Assembly: GCF_000696575.1 (NCBI RefSeq)
Contig: NZ_JMSQ01000001.1
Location: 124,001-188,000 of the forward strand
Length of the DNA: 64,000 nt
Origin: Siccibacter colletis
GTDB taxonomy: Bacteria > Pseudomonadota > Gammaproteobacteria > Enterobacterales > Enterobacteriaceae
Reading direction: 5' to 3'
Shown: one piece after another, positions 33,237-45,338 of the stretch
Layout of the letters: each line of letters opens with the position of its first letter
Position numbering within the stretch: the stretch's first letter is position 1
Notes under the pieces: generated by a model
What the model saw: only the letters and a program-made list of their open reading frames with translations
The model's database searches: none
What the model was told of the DNA's origin: nothing
Position numbers and translations under genes: made by a program

Positions 33237-36143
33237 ATGCCATTTACCCTTGGTCAACGTTGGATCAGCGATACCGAAAGCGAACTGGGTCTGGGCACTG
33301 TAGTCGCGATAGATGCGCGCATGGTGACCCTGCTTTTCCCTGCCACCGGTGAAAATCGTCTGTATGCCCGAAATGACTCCCCTATCACCCGCGTGATGTT
33401 CAATCCGGGTGACACAGTCACCAGCCATGAAGGCTGGGAGCTGAAAGTCGATGACGTTAAGGAAGAGAATGGCCTGCTCGCCTATACCGGTACCCGCCTG
33501 GACACTCAGGAGAGCGGCGTCACGCTGCGTGAAGTGCTGCTCGACAGCAAACTGGTATTCAGTAAACCCCAGGATCGCCTGTTCGCCGGTCAGCTTGACC
33601 GTATGGATCGCTTTGCGCTGCGTTACCGCGCCCGTAAATACCAGAGCGAACAGTACCGTATGCCCTGGAGCGGCCTGCGCGGCCAGCGCACCAACCTTAT
33701 CCCGCACCAGCTGAATATCGCCCATGACGTGGGCCGTCGCCACGCACCGCGCGTGCTGCTGGCAGATGAAGTCGGGCTGGGTAAAACCATTGAAGCCGGG
33801 ATGATCCTGCATCAGCAGCTGCTCTCTGGTGCCGCCGAACGCGTGCTGATCGTGGTACCGGAAACCCTGCAACATCAGTGGCTGGTGGAGATGCTGCGTC
33901 GCTTCAACCTGCGCTTTGCGCTGTTTGATGACGAGCGCTATGCCGAAGCCGCCCACGACGCCGATAACCCGTTTGAAACCGAACAACTGGTGATCTGCTC
34001 GCTGGATTTCGTGCGCCGCAACAAGCAGCGCCTGGAGCACCTGTGCGAAGCCGAGTGGGATCTGCTGGTGGTGGACGAAGCGCATCACCTGGTGTGGAGC
34101 GTGGATGAGCCAAGCCGTGAATATCTGGCAATTGAACAGCTGGCCTCGCAGGTACCCGGCGTGCTGCTGCTCACCGCGACCCCGGAACAGCTCGGAATGG
34201 AGAGCCACTTTGCGCGTCTGCGCCTGCTCGACCCGAACCGCTTCCATGATTTCGACCTCTTTGTAGAAGAGCAGAACAACTACCGCCCGGTAGCAGACGC
34301 CGTGGCGCTGCTGCTGGCCGGCAACCGCCTGAGCGATGCCGATCTCAACATGCTGAGCGAGCTTATCGGCGAGCAGGATATCGAGCCGCTGCTGCAGACC
34401 GCCAACAGCGATCGCGACGGCGCAGCGGATGCCCGCCAGGAGCTGATCGACATGCTGATGGACCGCCACGGCACCAGCCGCGTGCTGTTCCGCAACACCC
34501 GTAACGGCGTGAAAGGTTTCCCGAAACGCGAGCTGCATACTATCAAGCTGCCGCTGCCGACCCAGTACCAGACGGCAATTAAAGTGTCTGGCATCATGGG
34601 CGCGCGCAAGAGCGAAGAAGATCGCGCCCGTGACCTGCTTTACCCGGAGCAGATTTATCAGGAGTTCGAAGGCGATACCGGCACCTGGTGGAACTTCGAC
34701 CCGCGCGTCGAGTGGCTGATGGGTTACCTGACCAGCCATCGCTCTCAGAAAGTGCTGGTGATCTGCGCCAAAGCCGCCACTGCCCTGCAACTGGAGCAGG
34801 TGCTGCGCGAGCGCGAAGGCATCCGCGCGGCCGTGTTCCACGAAGGCATGTCGATTATCGAGCGCGACCGCGCCGCAGCATGGTTCTCGGAAGAGGACAC
34901 CGGCGCGCAGGTGCTGCTGTGCTCGGAGATTGGCTCTGAAGGCCGTAACTTCCAGTTCGCCAGCCATCTGGTGATGTTCGATCTGCCGTTTAACCCGGAC
35001 CTGCTGGAGCAGCGTATTGGCCGTCTCGACCGTATCGGTCAGGCGCACGATATTCAGATCCATGTGCCTTATCTGGAGCATACCGCGCAGTCGGTGCTGG
35101 TGCGCTGGTATCACGAAGGACTTGATGCTTTCGAGCACACCTGCCCGACCGGCCGCGCCATCTACGACAGCGTCTATAGCAAGCTCATCGCCTTCCTGGC
35201 GGCGCCGGACAACACCGACGGCTTTGATGAGCTGATCGCCGACTGCCGCGAGCAGCATGAGAGCCTGAAACGCGCGCTGGAGCAGGGCCGCGACCGCCTG
35301 CTGGAGATCCACTCCAACGGCGGAGAAAAAGCACAGGCGCTGGCGGAGAGCATCGCCGGCCAGGATGACGATCCGGGTCTGGTGAACTTCGCCATGAACC
35401 TCTTCGATATCATCGGGATCAATCAGGACGATCGCGGTGAGCACATGATTGTTCTCACCCCGTCCGATCACATGCTGGTGCCGGATTTCCCGGGTCTGCC
35501 GGAAGACGGCTGCACCATCACCTTCAGCCGTGATGTGGCGCTCTCCCGCGAAGATGCGCAGTTCATTACCTGGGAGCATCCGCTTATCAGCAATGGTCTG
35601 GACCTGATCCTCTCCGGCGATACCGGCAGCTGTGCCCTGTCGCTGCTGAAGAATAAGGCGCTGCCGCAGGGCACGTTGCTGCTGGAACTGATGTACGTGG
35701 TGGAGGCCAAAGCGCCGAAACAGCTGCAGCTCAACCGCTTCCTGCCGCCGACCCCGGTGCGCATGCTGGTGGATAAAAACGGCACGAATCTGGCGGGTCA
35801 GGTTGAGTTCGAAAGCTTCAACCGCCAGCTCAGCGCGGTGAACCGTCATACCGGCAGCAAACTGGTGAACGCGGTGCAGCAGGAGGTTCACGCCATTCTG
35901 CAGCTGGCGGAAACCCAGGCGGAGAACGCGGCGCAGGCCCTCATCGCCTCCGCGCGCAGCGAAGCGGACGAGAAGCTCAGCGCTGAACTCTCTCGTCTTG
36001 AGGCGCTGAAAGCGGTGAACCCGAACATCCGTGAAGACGAGCTGGAAGCCATCGACAGCAACCGCAAGCAGGTGCTTGAGAGCCTGAGCCAGGCCAGCTG
36101 GCGCCTTGATGCGCTGCGTCTCATCGTCGTTACGCATCAGTAA
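33237..36143 (+). CDS. rapA: RNA polymerase-associated ATPase RapA (HepA)
   Basis: RapA is a Swi2/Snf2 ATPase that binds RNA polymerase and helps it recycle after termination. It has 968 residues, as in E. coli. N-terminal Tudor-like domains are followed by the helicase core, with Walker [13 protein letters not shown] (~residue 178), DEAHH (~280) and the C-terminal helicase motif with [11 protein letters not shown] (~600). It lies between polB and rluA, as in E. coli. Confidence 0.97.
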   Translation: MPFTLGQRWISDTESELGLGTVVAIDARMVTLLFPATGENRLYARNDSPITRVMFNPGDTVTSHEGWELKVDDVKEENGLLAYTGTRLDTQESGVTLREVLLDSKLVFSKPQDRLFAGQLDRMDRFALRYRARKYQSEQYRMPWSGLRGQRTNLIPHQLNIAHDVGRRHAPRVLLADEVGLGKTIEAGMILHQQLLSGAAERVLIVVPETLQHQWLVEMLRRFNLRFALFDDERYAEAAHDADNPFETEQLVICSLDFVRRNKQRLEHLCEAEWDLLVVDEAHHLVWSVDEPSREYLAIEQLASQVPGVLLLTATPEQLGMESHFARLRLLDPNRFHDFDLFVEEQNNYRPVADAVALLLAGNRLSDADLNMLSELIGEQDIEPLLQTANSDRDGAADARQELIDMLMDRHGTSRVLFRNTRNGVKGFPKRELHTIKLPLPTQYQTAIKVSGIMGARKSEEDRARDLLYPEQIYQEFEGDTGTWWNFDPRVEWLMGYLTSHRSQKVLVICAKAATALQLEQVLREREGIRAAVFHEGMSIIERDRAAAWFSEEDTGAQVLLCSEIGSEGRNFQFASHLVMFDLPFNPDLLEQRIGRLDRIGQAHDIQIHVPYLEHTAQSVLVRWYHEGLDAFEHTCPTGRAIYDSVYSKLIAFLAAPDNTDGFDELIADCREQHESLKRALEQGRDRLLEIHSNGGEKAQALAESIAGQDDDPGLVNFAMNLFDIIGINQDDRGEHMIVLTPSDHMLVPDFPGLPEDGCTITFSRDVALSREDAQFITWEHPLISNGLDLILSGDTGSCALSLLKNKALPQGTLLLELMYVVEAKAPKQLQLNRFLPPTPVRMLVDKNGTNLAGQVEFESFNRQLSAVNRHTGSKLVNAVQQEVHAILQLAETQAENAAQALIASARSEADEKLSAELSRLEALKAVNPNIREDELEAIDSNRKQVLESLSQASWRLDALRLIVVTHQ

Positions 36144-36159
36144 TACAGGACTGCCGTTA

Positions 36160-36819
36160 ATGTTGATGGAACCCTATAACCCGCCCACCGATCCCTGGCT
36201 GGTCATCCTGTATCAGGATGACCATATCATGGTGGTCAATAAACCAAGCGGGCTGCTGTCGGTACCGGGTCGTCTCGACGAGCACAAAGACAGCGTGATG
36301 ACGCGCATTCAGCGCGACTTCCCGCTGGCGGAATCCGTGCACCGTCTCGACATGGCCACCAGCGGCGTGATCGTGGTGGCGCTGACGAAAGCCGCAGAGC
36401 GCGAGCTGAAACGTCAGTTCCGCGAGCGCGAGCCGAAGAAGCAGTATCTGGCGCGGGTGTGGGGTCATCCTGAGCAGGAAGAGGGGCTGGTGGATCTGCC
36501 GCTTATCTGCGACTGGCCGAACCGGCCTAAGCAAATTGTCTGCTTTGAAACCGGCAAAGCGGCGCAAACCGAGTATCAGGTGCTGGAGTACGCGGATGAC
36601 AATACCGCCCGCGTACTGCTCAAACCCATCACCGGGCGCTCGCACCAGTTACGGGTACACATGCAGGCGCTGGGTCACCCGATCCTCGGCGACCGCTTTT
36701 ACGCGACGCCGGAGGCGCTGGTCCGTGCGCCGCGCCTGCTGCTGCACGCCGCGACCCTGACCATCACCCATCCGCAGTACCGTACACCGATGACCTTTAA
36801 CGCGCCGGTCGATTTCTGA
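36160..36819 (+). CDS. rluA: Dual-specificity pseudouridine synthase RluA
   Basis: RluA makes pseudouridine at position 746 of 23S rRNA and position 32 of several tRNAs. The ATG at 36160 gives MLMEPYNPPTDPW and 219 residues, as in E. coli. An in-frame ATG at 36106 lies inside rapA and was not used. The catalytic aspartate is Asp64 in VHRLDMATSGV. Confidence 0.95.
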   Translation: MLMEPYNPPTDPWLVILYQDDHIMVVNKPSGLLSVPGRLDEHKDSVMTRIQRDFPLAESVHRLDMATSGVIVVALTKAAERELKRQFREREPKKQYLARVWGHPEQEEGLVDLPLICDWPNRPKQIVCFETGKAAQTEYQVLEYADDNTARVLLKPITGRSHQLRVHMQALGHPILGDRFYATPEALVRAPRLLLHAATLTITHPQYRTPMTFNAPVDF

Positions 36820-36832
36820 ACATCCGGGTGAA

Positions 36833-36868
36833 AAAAAAGGCAGCGACCCGAGGGTAGCTGCCTTTTTT
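36833..36868. terminator. Bidirectional terminator between rluA and djlA
   Basis: Stem AAAAAAGGCAGC / GCTGCCTTTTTT, with a further small fold (ACCC/GGGT) in its loop. It serves rluA on the plus strand and djlA, which ends 32 bases away, on the minus strand. Confidence 0.85.
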
Positions 36869-36899
36869 ATTGCGCGGCGCCTGGACGACGCACTGCGGA

Positions 36900-37715
36900 T
36901 TACTTAAAGCCTTTGCTGGTTTTAATCAGGTCGTAGGCTTTCTGGATCTCCTGCGCTTTCTGCTTCGCCATCTGCATCATCTCCGGCGGCAGCCCTTTCG
37001 CGACCAGCTTATCAGGGTGATGCTCGCTCATCAGCTTGCGGTAGGCGCGCTTGATAGTGGTGGCGTCATCGGATGGCTTCACGCCCAGCACGTTACAGGC
37101 ATCTTCCAGCGTCGGCCCCTGCTGCGCCTGCTGCCAGTTACCGCCGCTGCCCTGCTGCTGGTAACCGCCGCCGAAGTGCGCCCCGCCCTGCATCATACGC
37201 AGGAACTGGTCAAACTGCATGCGCGAGATCCCCAGCTCTTCGGCAATCACGTACAACACGTCGCGCTCGTTCGGGTGCAGCGAGCCGTCAGCAAACGCCG
37301 CCTGGATCTGGATTTCCAGAAACATCCGAATCAGATCGAAACGCCCGAAGCAGACGCTTCTCAACTGGCGCATTTTCTCACGCAGCGGATAGTTATCGGC
37401 TTTGCCGACGCGGAATGCCTGCTGCGCGGCGCTACGCGAGTCACCGTGCAGATCCATGCGGTCCATTAATAATGTCGCGATCTGGATATCAGCTGCGGTG
37501 ACGCGCCCTTTCGATTTGGTGAGATGCCCCATCACTTCAAACGTGGTGCTAAAGAACAGCGACTGACGCTGCTGCTGGTTAGCAAACCAGACGGTACGAC
37601 GGCTGCGCGCTTTATCAATTGCATGGCCAATCAGCAGCCCCAGCAGGACGCCCCAGAAGCCGCCGCCCAGTATCAGCGCTGCTGCCACACCAATCACTTT
37701 TCCCCAATACTGCAT
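36900..37715 (-). CDS. djlA: Membrane-anchored DnaJ-like co-chaperone DjlA
   Basis: DjlA is a type III inner-membrane J-protein that works with DnaK and, when abundant, induces capsule through the Rcs pathway. It has 271 residues, as in E. coli. An N-terminal glycine-rich membrane segment (residues ~6-30) is followed by a TerB-like central domain and a Q/G-rich linker. The C-terminal J domain carries the HPD motif in [12 protein letters not shown]. It is divergent from lptD. Confidence 0.95.
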   Translation of the reverse strand: MQYWGKVIGVAAALILGGGFWGVLLGLLIGHAIDKARSRRTVWFANQQQRQSLFFSTTFEVMGHLTKSKGRVTAADIQIATLLMDRMDLHGDSRSAAQQAFRVGKADNYPLREKMRQLRSVCFGRFDLIRMFLEIQIQAAFADGSLHPNERDVLYVIAEELGISRMQFDQFLRMMQGGAHFGGGYQQQGSGGNWQQAQQGPTLEDACNVLGVKPSDDATTIKRAYRKLMSEHHPDKLVAKGLPPEMMQMAKQKAQEIQKAYDLIKTSKGFK

Positions 37716-37899
37716 ATACTCCCCAAATCGTCATGCCGTCGGCTAGAATTTGCTTTATCATACCCGTCATTCTTAGCCGTGCCTAACACACAAGGCTTAA
37801 AACGGGCAGGATTAACACTGGCGCTGTGGTGATGAGTAAGTTAGTCTCTGACCGTTTGCCGGCGCGACGCCACTGATGACGGAACAACGAATAACACGT

Positions 37900-40260
37900 A
37901 TGAAAAAACGTATTCCCACCTTGCTGGCCACGATGATTGGCACAGCCCTGTATAGCCAACAAGGTCTGGCTGCCGATCTCGCCTCGCAGTGTATGCTCGG
38001 CGTTCCCAGTTACAATCGTCCTCTGGTAGAGGGCGAACCCAACAGCTTGCCCGTCACCATCAACGCCGATAATGCCAAAGGCAATTATCCGGACGATGCG
38101 GTGTTCTCCGGTAACGTCGATATTCAGCAGGGCAATAGCCGCCTGCTGGCCGACGAGGTACAGCTGCATCAGAAACAGGTGGAAGGCCAGGCGGAACCGG
38201 TGCGTACCGTGGATGCCCTCGGTAACGTCCACTACGACGATAATCAGGTGATCCTGAAAGGGCCAAAAGCCTGGTCGAACCTGAATACCAAAGATACTAA
38301 CGTCTGGCAGGGCGACTACCAGATGGTGGGTCGTCAGGGCCGTGGTACGGCGGACGTCATGAAGCAGCGCGGTGAAAACCGCTACACCATTCTGGAAAAC
38401 GGCACCTTTACCTCCTGCCTGCCCGGCTCCGACACCTGGAGCGTGGTGGGAAGCGAAGTGATTCAGGACCGCGAAGAGCAGGTTGCTGAAATCTGGAATG
38501 CGCGCTTCAAGCTTGGGCCAGTGCCCATCTTCTACAGCCCCTATCTGCAGCTGCCGATCGGCGATAAGCGCCGCTCCGGCTTCCTGATCCCGAATGCCAA
38601 GTACGGCTCGAAGAACGGTTTCGAGTTTACCCTGCCGTACTACTGGAACATCGCGCCAAACTTCGATGCCACCATCACTCCGCACTATATGGACAAGCGT
38701 GGCGGCATCATGTGGCAGAACGAATTCCGCTACCTGACCAAAGCCGGTCTCGGCCTGATGGAGTTCGACTACCTGCCGTCCGACCGCGTGTATAACAACG
38801 ACTACGCGCAGGACGGCGACAGCCATCGCTGGATGTACTACTGGCAGCACAACGGCGTGATGGATCAGGTGTGGCGCTTCAACGTTGACTACACCAAAGT
38901 CAGCGACGAGCGCTACTTCAACGACTTCGACTCGGAGTACGGCACCAGTACAGATGGCTACGCGACGCAGAAATTCAGCGTCGGCTACGCGGTGCAAAAC
39001 TTTGATGCCACCATCTCCACCCGTCAGTTCCAGGTGTTTGATACTCAGCGTAACCGCGACTCCTATCGCGCCGAGCCGCAGCTTGACGTCAATTTCTATC
39101 AGAACGATCTCGGTCCGTTTGATGCGCGCCTTTATACCCAGGCAGTGCACTTCACCAACGTGAACGAGAATCTGCCGGAAGCGACGCGTCTGCACATGGA
39201 GCCAACGCTGTCGCTGCCGCTCTCCAACCAATGGGGAAGCATCAACACCGAAGCGAAGCTGTACGCTACGCACTATGACCAGAAAAACCTCGAAGAGTAC
39301 CGCGCGTATACCAACGACAGCGCTGCCGCGACGGCGCTGAAGGAGTCGGTTAACCGCGTAATGCCGCAGTTCAAAGTGGACGGCAAGATGGTCTTTGAGC
39401 GCGACGTGGACACGGTGGCGGGCTATACCCAGACGCTGGAGCCGCGCCTGCAGTACCTCTACGTGCCGTACCGTGACCAGAGCAACATCAACAACTATGA
39501 CTCGTCGCTGTTGCAGTTTGATTACTCTGGCCTGTTCCGCGACCGCACCTACGGCGGTCTGGACCGTATCGCCTCAGCGAATCAGCTGACCTCCGGCGTG
39601 ACTAGCCGTTTTTATGACGACGCGTCAGTTGAACGTTTTAACGTTTCCGTTGGTCAAATCTACTATTTCACCGAGTCCCGTACCGGTGATGACAACATCA
39701 ACTGGGAAAAAGACAAGCAGACCGGGTCAGTGGTATGGGCCGGCGATACCATGTGGCGCATCAGCGATCGCTGGGGCTTACGCGGCGGCGTGCAGTACGA
39801 CACGCGCCTCGATAACGTCGCCACCGGCAGCAGCGCCATTGAGTATCGTCGCGATGAGAACCGTCTGGTGCAGCTGAACTACCGTTACGCCAGCCCGGAA
39901 TACATCCAGGCAACGCTGCCGCGTTATGCGTCGTCCGAGCAGTACAACAAGGGCATTTCGCAGGTCGGTGCGACCGCCAGCTGGCCGATTGTCGATCGCT
40001 GGTCGGTGGTGGGTGCGTATTATCACGACACCAACACCAATAAAGCGGCCGATCAGATGCTGGCCGTGCAGTACAACTCCTGCTGTTACGCGATCCGCGT
40101 CGGGTACGAGCGCAAGCTTAACGGCTGGGAAAATAATCAGAGCAAATATGATAACGTGTTCGGCTTCAACATTGAGCTGCGCGGCCTGAGCTCCAACTAC
40201 GGCCTCGGCACCAATGAGATGTTGCGCTCGAACATTCTGCCGTACCAGAGCTCGCTGTAA
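37900..40260 (+). CDS. lptD: LPS assembly outer-membrane protein LptD
   Basis: LptD with LptE inserts lipopolysaccharide into the outer leaflet of the outer membrane. The ATG at 37900 gives [19 protein letters not shown] and 786 residues against 784 in E. coli. A signal peptide of 24 residues ends in GLAA, then an OstA/LptA-like periplasmic domain (~50-150) and a large beta-barrel. The disulfide cysteines are kept: Cys31, one in TSCLPGSD near 173, and the pair in NSCCYAIRV. First gene of the lptD-surA-pdxA-rsmA-apaGH operon. Confidence 0.96.
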   Translation: MKKRIPTLLATMIGTALYSQQGLAADLASQCMLGVPSYNRPLVEGEPNSLPVTINADNAKGNYPDDAVFSGNVDIQQGNSRLLADEVQLHQKQVEGQAEPVRTVDALGNVHYDDNQVILKGPKAWSNLNTKDTNVWQGDYQMVGRQGRGTADVMKQRGENRYTILENGTFTSCLPGSDTWSVVGSEVIQDREEQVAEIWNARFKLGPVPIFYSPYLQLPIGDKRRSGFLIPNAKYGSKNGFEFTLPYYWNIAPNFDATITPHYMDKRGGIMWQNEFRYLTKAGLGLMEFDYLPSDRVYNNDYAQDGDSHRWMYYWQHNGVMDQVWRFNVDYTKVSDERYFNDFDSEYGTSTDGYATQKFSVGYAVQNFDATISTRQFQVFDTQRNRDSYRAEPQLDVNFYQNDLGPFDARLYTQAVHFTNVNENLPEATRLHMEPTLSLPLSNQWGSINTEAKLYATHYDQKNLEEYRAYTNDSAAATALKESVNRVMPQFKVDGKMVFERDVDTVAGYTQTLEPRLQYLYVPYRDQSNINNYDSSLLQFDYSGLFRDRTYGGLDRIASANQLTSGVTSRFYDDASVERFNVSVGQIYYFTESRTGDDNINWEKDKQTGSVVWAGDTMWRISDRWGLRGGVQYDTRLDNVATGSSAIEYRRDENRLVQLNYRYASPEYIQATLPRYASSEQYNKGISQVGATASWPIVDRWSVVGAYYHDTNTNKAADQMLAVQYNSCCYAIRVGYERKLNGWENNQSKYDNVFGFNIELRGLSSNYGLGTNEMLRSNILPYQSSL

Positions 40261-40310
40261 GGCAGTCGATTTAAACAGTCCGCAATGCGGTTAATCAGAA
40301 TGGAAATAGT

Positions 40311-41597
40311 ATGAAGAACTGGAAAACGCTGCTTCTTGGTATCACGTTCGTGGTGAATACCGGTTTCGCTGCTCCGCAGGTTGTCGATAAAGTTGCAGCC
40401 GTGGTGAACAACGGTGTGGTGCTGGAAAGTGACGTTGATGGTTTGATGCAGTCTGTAAAGCTCAACGCGAGCGGTGCGGGTCAGCAGCTTCCGGATGACA
40501 CCACGCTGCGCCATCAGATCCTTGAACGTCTGATCATGGATCAGATCCTGCTGCAGATGGGCCAGAAAATGGGCGTGCAGATCTCCGATCAGCAGCTGGA
40601 TCAGGCGATCGCCAACATCGCGCGTCAGAACAATATGTCGATGGATCAGATGCGCAGCCGCCTGGCCTACGACGGTCTGAACTACAACACCTACCGCAGC
40701 CAGATCCGCAAAGAGATGCTGATCTCTGAAGTGCGTAACAACGAAGTGCGCCGTCGCGTCACTATCCTGCCTCAGGAAGTGGAGCAGCTGGCCGCCCAGG
40801 TGGGTAACCAGAATGACGCCAGCACCGAGCTGAACCTCAGCCACATTCTGATCGCGCTGCCGGAAAACCCCTCTTCCGCCCAGGTTGACGAGGCGGAAAC
40901 CCAGGCGCGTAACGTTATCGACCAGGCGCGTAACGGCGGCGACTTCGGTAAGCTCGCTATCTCCTATTCTGCTGACCAGCAGGCGCTGAAAGGCGGCCAG
41001 ATGGGCTGGGGACGTATTCAGGAGCTGCCGTCCATCTTTGCCCAGGCGCTGAGCACAGCGAAAAAAGGCGACATCATCGGTCCGATTCGTTCCGGCGTAG
41101 GCTTCCACATTCTGAAAGTGAACGACATGCGCGGCCAGACGCAGAACATTTCGGTGACCGAAGCGCACGCACGCCACATTCTGCTAAAGCCGTCTCCGAT
41201 CATGACCGACGAGCAGGCACGGGTGAAAATCGAACAGATCGCCGCGGATATCCGAAGTGGAAAAACCACCTTTGAAGCCGCAGCGAAAGCCTTCTCTCAG
41301 GATCCAGGCTCTGCGAACCAGGGCGGCGATCTGGGTTGGGCTTCACCTGACATGTACGATCCGGCCTTCCGCGATGCGCTGATGAAGCTGAATAAAGGCC
41401 AGGTCAGCGCTCCGGTGCACTCCTCCTTTGGCTGGCACCTGATCCAGCTGCTGGATACCCGCAACGTCGATAAGACCGATGCAGCCCAGAAGGATCGCGC
41501 TTACCGCATGCTGTTCAACCGCAAATTCTCTGAAGAAGCGGCAACCTGGATGCAGGAACAGCGCGCCAGCGCCTACGTGAAAATCCTGAGCAATTGA
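40311..41597 (+). CDS. surA: Periplasmic chaperone and prolyl isomerase SurA
   Basis: SurA escorts outer-membrane proteins, including LptD, across the periplasm to the BAM complex. It has 428 residues, as in E. coli. A signal peptide of 20 residues ends in TGFA; the N-terminal chaperone domain and two parvulin domains follow (residues ~170-270 and ~280-380). It starts 50 bases after lptD. Confidence 0.96.
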   Translation: MKNWKTLLLGITFVVNTGFAAPQVVDKVAAVVNNGVVLESDVDGLMQSVKLNASGAGQQLPDDTTLRHQILERLIMDQILLQMGQKMGVQISDQQLDQAIANIARQNNMSMDQMRSRLAYDGLNYNTYRSQIRKEMLISEVRNNEVRRRVTILPQEVEQLAAQVGNQNDASTELNLSHILIALPENPSSAQVDEAETQARNVIDQARNGGDFGKLAISYSADQQALKGGQMGWGRIQELPSIFAQALSTAKKGDIIGPIRSGVGFHILKVNDMRGQTQNISVTEAHARHILLKPSPIMTDEQARVKIEQIAADIRSGKTTFEAAAKAFSQDPGSANQGGDLGWASPDMYDPAFRDALMKLNKGQVSAPVHSSFGWHLIQLLDTRNVDKTDAAQKDRAYRMLFNRKFSEEAATWMQEQRASAYVKILSN

Positions 41598-42586
41598 TGG
41601 TCACCACGCCGCGCATCATCATCACTCCCGGCGAACCTGCCGGGATTGGTCCGGATCTGGTGGTGCAGCTCGCGCAACGCGACTGGCCGGTAGAACTGGT
41701 AGTGTGTGCGGATGGTGCGCTGTTAACCGGGCGGGCTACCCTGCTCGGTCTGCCTCTCCAGCTTCTCCCCTATGATGCACAACGACCTGCTGCTTCACAG
41801 CGTGCGGGTACACTGACGCTGTTGCCGGTGCCACTGCATGCGCCGGTTACGCCGGGCGTGCTTGACGTGCGCAACGGGGAGTACGTGGTGGAGACGCTGG
41901 CACGCGCCTGCGACGGTGCGCTGTCCGGCGAGTTTGCCGCGCTGATCACCGGCCCGGTGCATAAGGGCATCATCAACGATGCCGGTATTCCGTTTACCGG
42001 TCATACCGAGTTTTTTGAAGCGCGTGCGCAGAGCGAAAAAGTCGTGATGATGCTGGCAACCGAAGAGTTGCGCGTTGCGCTGGCGACCACACATCTGCCG
42101 CTGAAAGCAGTTGCGGACGCCATTACACCAGCCTCACTGCGCCAGGTCATCACCATTCTTCATCACGATTTGCAGCATAAATTTGGTATCGCCGCACCCC
42201 ATATTCTGGTGTGCGGCCTCAATCCCCATGCCGGCGAAGGCGGGCATATGGGAAGCGAAGAGATCGATACCATCATTCCGGTACTGGACGCGCTGCGCGC
42301 CACCGGCATGAACCTGAGCGGTCCGCTGCCGGCGGATACGCTGTTCCAGCCCAAATACCTTGACCACGCTGACGCGGTGCTTGCGATGTACCACGATCAG
42401 GGGCTGCCCGTGCTAAAATACCAGGGCTTTGGCCGGGCGGTGAATATTACCCTTGGCCTGCCCTTTATTCGCACCTCGGTTGACCACGGTACCGCGCTTG
42501 AACTCGCGGGACGCGGTACGGCCGATGTCGGCAGTTTTACTACGGCGCTTAATCTCGCCATTAAAATGATTGTTAATAGTCAATGA
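41597..42586 (+). CDS. pdxA: 4-hydroxythreonine-4-phosphate dehydrogenase PdxA
   Basis: PdxA oxidises 4-phosphohydroxy-L-threonine in pyridoxal phosphate synthesis, using NAD+ and a divalent metal. The ATG at 41597 overlaps the surA stop (TGATG) and gives 329 residues, as in E. coli. Metal-binding histidines are in [19 protein letters not shown] and AMYHDQGLP. Confidence 0.95.
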   Translation: MVTTPRIIITPGEPAGIGPDLVVQLAQRDWPVELVVCADGALLTGRATLLGLPLQLLPYDAQRPAASQRAGTLTLLPVPLHAPVTPGVLDVRNGEYVVETLARACDGALSGEFAALITGPVHKGIINDAGIPFTGHTEFFEARAQSEKVVMMLATEELRVALATTHLPLKAVADAITPASLRQVITILHHDLQHKFGIAAPHILVCGLNPHAGEGGHMGSEEIDTIIPVLDALRATGMNLSGPLPADTLFQPKYLDHADAVLAMYHDQGLPVLKYQGFGRAVNITLGLPFIRTSVDHGTALELAGRGTADVGSFTTALNLAIKMIVNSQ

Positions 42587-43404
42587 ATAATCGAGTCCAT
42601 CAGGGCCATCTCGCCCGTAAACGTTTCGGGCAAAACTTCCTTAACGATCAGTTCGTTATCGACAGCATTGTTGCCGCTATCAATCCGCAGAAGAATCAGG
42701 CGATGGTCGAAATCGGCCCGGGTCTGGGTGCCCTGACCGAGCCGGTCGGCGAGCGCCTCGATAAGCTGACGGTGATCGAGCTCGACCGCGATCTGGCCGC
42801 GCGTCTGCAGACCCACCCGTTCCTGGCCCCGAAGCTGACCATTTATCAGCAGGACGCCATGACCATGAACTTTGCCGAGCTGTCGGCTACCATCGGTCAG
42901 CCGCTGCGCGTATTCGGCAACCTGCCGTATAACATCTCTACGCCGCTGATGTTCCACCTCTTTAGCTATACTGATGCCATCGCCGATATGCACTTCATGC
43001 TGCAAAAAGAGGTGGTGAATCGTCTGGTTGCAGGCCCGAACAGTAAGGCGTATGGTCGTTTGAGCGTGATGGCGCAGTACTACTGCCAGGTTATTCCGGT
43101 GCTCGAAGTACCGCCGACCGCCTTCACGCCGCCGCCTAAAGTGGATTCTGCCGTGGTGCGTCTGGTGCCGCATACCACGCTGCCGCACCCGGTGAAAGAT
43201 CTGCGTCTGCTGAGCCGCATTACCACCGAGGCGTTCAACCAGCGCCGCAAAACCGTTCGCAACAGCCTCGGCAATATGTTTAGCGTTGAAGAGCTGGACG
43301 CGATGGGCGTCGATCCGACGAAGCGTGCGGAAAACATCAGCGTCGCGCAGTACTGCCAGATGGCTAATCACTTAGCCGATCGTCAGGCCTCGAAGGAGAG
43401 CTAA
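42583..43404 (+). CDS. rsmA: 16S rRNA A1518/A1519 dimethyltransferase RsmA (KsgA)
   Basis: RsmA dimethylates two adjacent adenines near the 3' end of 16S rRNA as a late check on 30S assembly; its loss gives kasugamycin resistance. It has 273 residues, as in E. coli. SAM-binding motif [13 protein letters not shown] is at residues ~43-55, and catalytic motif NLPYNIS follows near 113. Its ATG overlaps the pdxA stop. Confidence 0.96.
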   Translation: MNNRVHQGHLARKRFGQNFLNDQFVIDSIVAAINPQKNQAMVEIGPGLGALTEPVGERLDKLTVIELDRDLAARLQTHPFLAPKLTIYQQDAMTMNFAELSATIGQPLRVFGNLPYNISTPLMFHLFSYTDAIADMHFMLQKEVVNRLVAGPNSKAYGRLSVMAQYYCQVIPVLEVPPTAFTPPPKVDSAVVRLVPHTTLPHPVKDLRLLSRITTEAFNQRRKTVRNSLGNMFSVEELDAMGVDPTKRAENISVAQYCQMANHLADRQASKES

Positions 43405-43407
43405 CCT

Positions 43408-43785
43408 ATGTCAGAGTCGTCCCGCGTTTGCGTTCAGGTGCAGAGTTACTACGTCGAATCCCAGTCCTCGCCGGAGGAAGAACGTTTCGTCTTTGCGTAT
43501 ACCGTCACCATTCGTAATCTCGGGCGCACGCCTGTTCAGCTGCTGAGCCGCTACTGGCGGATCACCAACGGCAACGGACGGGAGACAGAAGTTCAGGGCG
43601 AGGGCGTCGTTGGCGTCCAGCCCCATATCGAACCGGGCAATGACTACCAGTACACCAGCGGCGCGGTAATCGAAACGCCGATGGGCACTATGGAAGGGCA
43701 CTACGAGATGATCGATGCGCAGGGCAATGCCTTGCGCGTTGAGATCCCCGTTTTCCGCCTGGCCGTCCCAACACTTATTCACTGA
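43408..43785 (+). CDS. apaG: ApaG/DUF525 protein
   Basis: ApaG is a small immunoglobulin-fold protein (DUF525) of uncertain function, linked to Co2+/Mg2+ handling by old genetic work. It has 125 residues, as in E. coli. The conserved [10 protein letters not shown] and GVQPHIEPG blocks are present. It starts 3 bases after rsmA and 4 bases before apaH. Confidence 0.93.
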   Translation: MSESSRVCVQVQSYYVESQSSPEEERFVFAYTVTIRNLGRTPVQLLSRYWRITNGNGRETEVQGEGVVGVQPHIEPGNDYQYTSGAVIETPMGTMEGHYEMIDAQGNALRVEIPVFRLAVPTLIH

Positions 43786-43789
43786 TACG

Positions 43790-44635
43790 ATGTCTACATA
43801 CCTGATCGGCGACATTCACGGTTGCTACGATGAACTGATTGCGCTGCTGGCGCAGGTCGATTTCTCTCCCGAGCGCGATACCCTGTGGCTGACCGGCGAT
43901 CTCGTCGCCCGCGGCCCCGGTTCGCTGGAGGTGCTGCGCTACGTGCGCTCGCTGGGCGATGCGGTGCGCGTGGTGCTGGGTAATCACGACCTGCATCTGC
44001 TGGCGGTATTCGCCGGCATCAGCCGCAATAAGCCGAAAGATCGCTTAACCCCGCTACTGGAAGCGCCCGACGCCGACGAGCTGATCAACTGGCTGCGCCG
44101 TCAACCGCTGCTGCAGATCGACGAAGAGAAAAAGCTGGTGATGGCCCACGCGGGCATTACGCCGCAGTGGGATCTGGAGACCGCCCGCCTGTGCGCGCGC
44201 GATGTCGAAGCGGTGCTCTCCAGCGACAGCTACCCGTTCTTCCTCGACGCGATGTACGGCGACATGCCGAACAACTGGAGCGAGGAGCTGAGTGGCGTAG
44301 CGCGGCTGCGCTTTATCAGCAATGCGTTTACCCGCATGCGCTACTGCTTCCCGAATGGCCAGCTGGATATGTACTGCAAAGACGTGCCGGAAAACGCGCC
44401 TGCACCGCTCAAGCCCTGGTTCGCCATTCCCGGTCCGGTGGCGCAGGAGTACAACATCGCTTTCGGCCACTGGGCCTCGCTGGAAGGGAAAGGCGCGCCG
44501 GAAGGCATCTACGCGCTGGATACTGGCTGCTGCTGGGGTGGGGATCTCACCTGCCTGCGCTGGGAAGATAAAGCCTGGTTCGTGCAGCCCTCGAACCGGC
44601 AAAACGACGCGGATGACACCGCCGTCGCGTCATAA
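43790..44635 (+). CDS. apaH: Diadenosine tetraphosphatase ApaH
   Basis: ApaH splits Ap4A to two ADP and also removes Np4 caps from RNA. The ATG at 43790 gives [16 protein letters not shown] and 281 residues against 280 in E. coli. A longer in-frame start lies inside apaG. The metallophosphatase motifs [13 protein letters not shown] and GNHDLH are intact. Last gene of the lptD operon. Confidence 0.95.
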   Translation: MSTYLIGDIHGCYDELIALLAQVDFSPERDTLWLTGDLVARGPGSLEVLRYVRSLGDAVRVVLGNHDLHLLAVFAGISRNKPKDRLTPLLEAPDADELINWLRRQPLLQIDEEKKLVMAHAGITPQWDLETARLCARDVEAVLSSDSYPFFLDAMYGDMPNNWSEELSGVARLRFISNAFTRMRYCFPNGQLDMYCKDVPENAPAPLKPWFAIPGPVAQEYNIAFGHWASLEGKGAPEGIYALDTGCCWGGDLTCLRWEDKAWFVQPSNRQNDADDTAVAS

Positions 44636-44664
44636 AAAAATCCCCTCGTTGAGGGGATTTTTGT
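44634..44664. terminator. Bidirectional terminator between apaH and folA
   Basis: Stem AATCCCCTC / GAGGGGATT with loop GTT, flanked by A and T runs. It starts at the apaH stop codon and lies 28 bases past the folA stop. Confidence 0.88.
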
Positions 44665-44692
44665 TTTAGTTCGGCATCATCGATAAGCAAAC

Positions 44693-45172
44693 TTAGCGGC
44701 GATCGAGGATCTCGAAGCAGTAGCTGTGGGAGTTCTTCTCATCGGCATCGTGAAACTCGCTGAAGGTAGATTCCCACTCATCCGGATCGTAATCCGGGAA
44801 GTGCGTATCCCCTTCCACTTCAGCATCAATATGCGTCAGGTAGAGGCGGTTCGCTTTCGGCAGGAACTGCTCGTACACGCGCCCGCCGCCAATCACCATC
44901 ACCTCTTCCGCGCCCTCGCAGGCGGCCAGCGCCTCATCGACAGAGCGAACCCAGGTGACGCGATCGTCGCTGCCCGGATTACTGCTGATGATAATGTTCT
45001 GGCGCCCCGGCAGCGGACGGCCAATGGATTCCCAGGTCAGGCGACCCATAATCACAGGTTTATTCAGGGTGTTACGCTTGAACCAGGCGAGATCGGCAGG
45101 TAAATCCCACGGCATGGCATTTTCCATACCAATAACGCGATCTACCGCTAACGCCGCAATCAGACTGATCAT
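44693..45172 (-). CDS. folA: Dihydrofolate reductase FolA
   Basis: FolA reduces dihydrofolate to tetrahydrofolate with NADPH and is the target of trimethoprim. The ATG at 45172 gives [20 protein letters not shown] and 159 residues, as in E. coli. Catalytic Asp27 and Leu28 are in LPADLAW, and the Met20 loop is ENAMPW. An in-frame ATG three codons upstream is less likely. It converges with apaH. Confidence 0.96.
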   Translation of the reverse strand: MISLIAALAVDRVIGMENAMPWDLPADLAWFKRNTLNKPVIMGRLTWESIGRPLPGRQNIIISSNPGSDDRVTWVRSVDEALAACEGAEEVMVIGGGRVYEQFLPKANRLYLTHIDAEVEGDTHFPDYDPDEWESTFSEFHDADEKNSHSYCFEILDRR

Positions 45173-45338
45173 TGAATACATCTCAGATGGTAAAAATTGC
45201 CGCCACTATACGGAAAGCGCAATCTTTCGTCGACGGGTGACCCGGCATGCTTACACAAATTTTTCAGTTCTGCTGAACGCGCCGAAAAGCGGTACGGCGG
45301 CGAACAGCAGAACCTTGCCTGAAAACAACGGGTTGCGA

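Noticed and set aside
33192-36137. A 981-codon open frame antisense to rapA
   Set aside because: It mirrors rapA almost exactly, has no recognisable family, and such frames arise from codon bias in G+C-rich genes.
37783-39273. A 496-codon frame antisense to lptD
   Set aside because: Shadow of a conserved essential gene; runs across the djlA-lptD promoter region.
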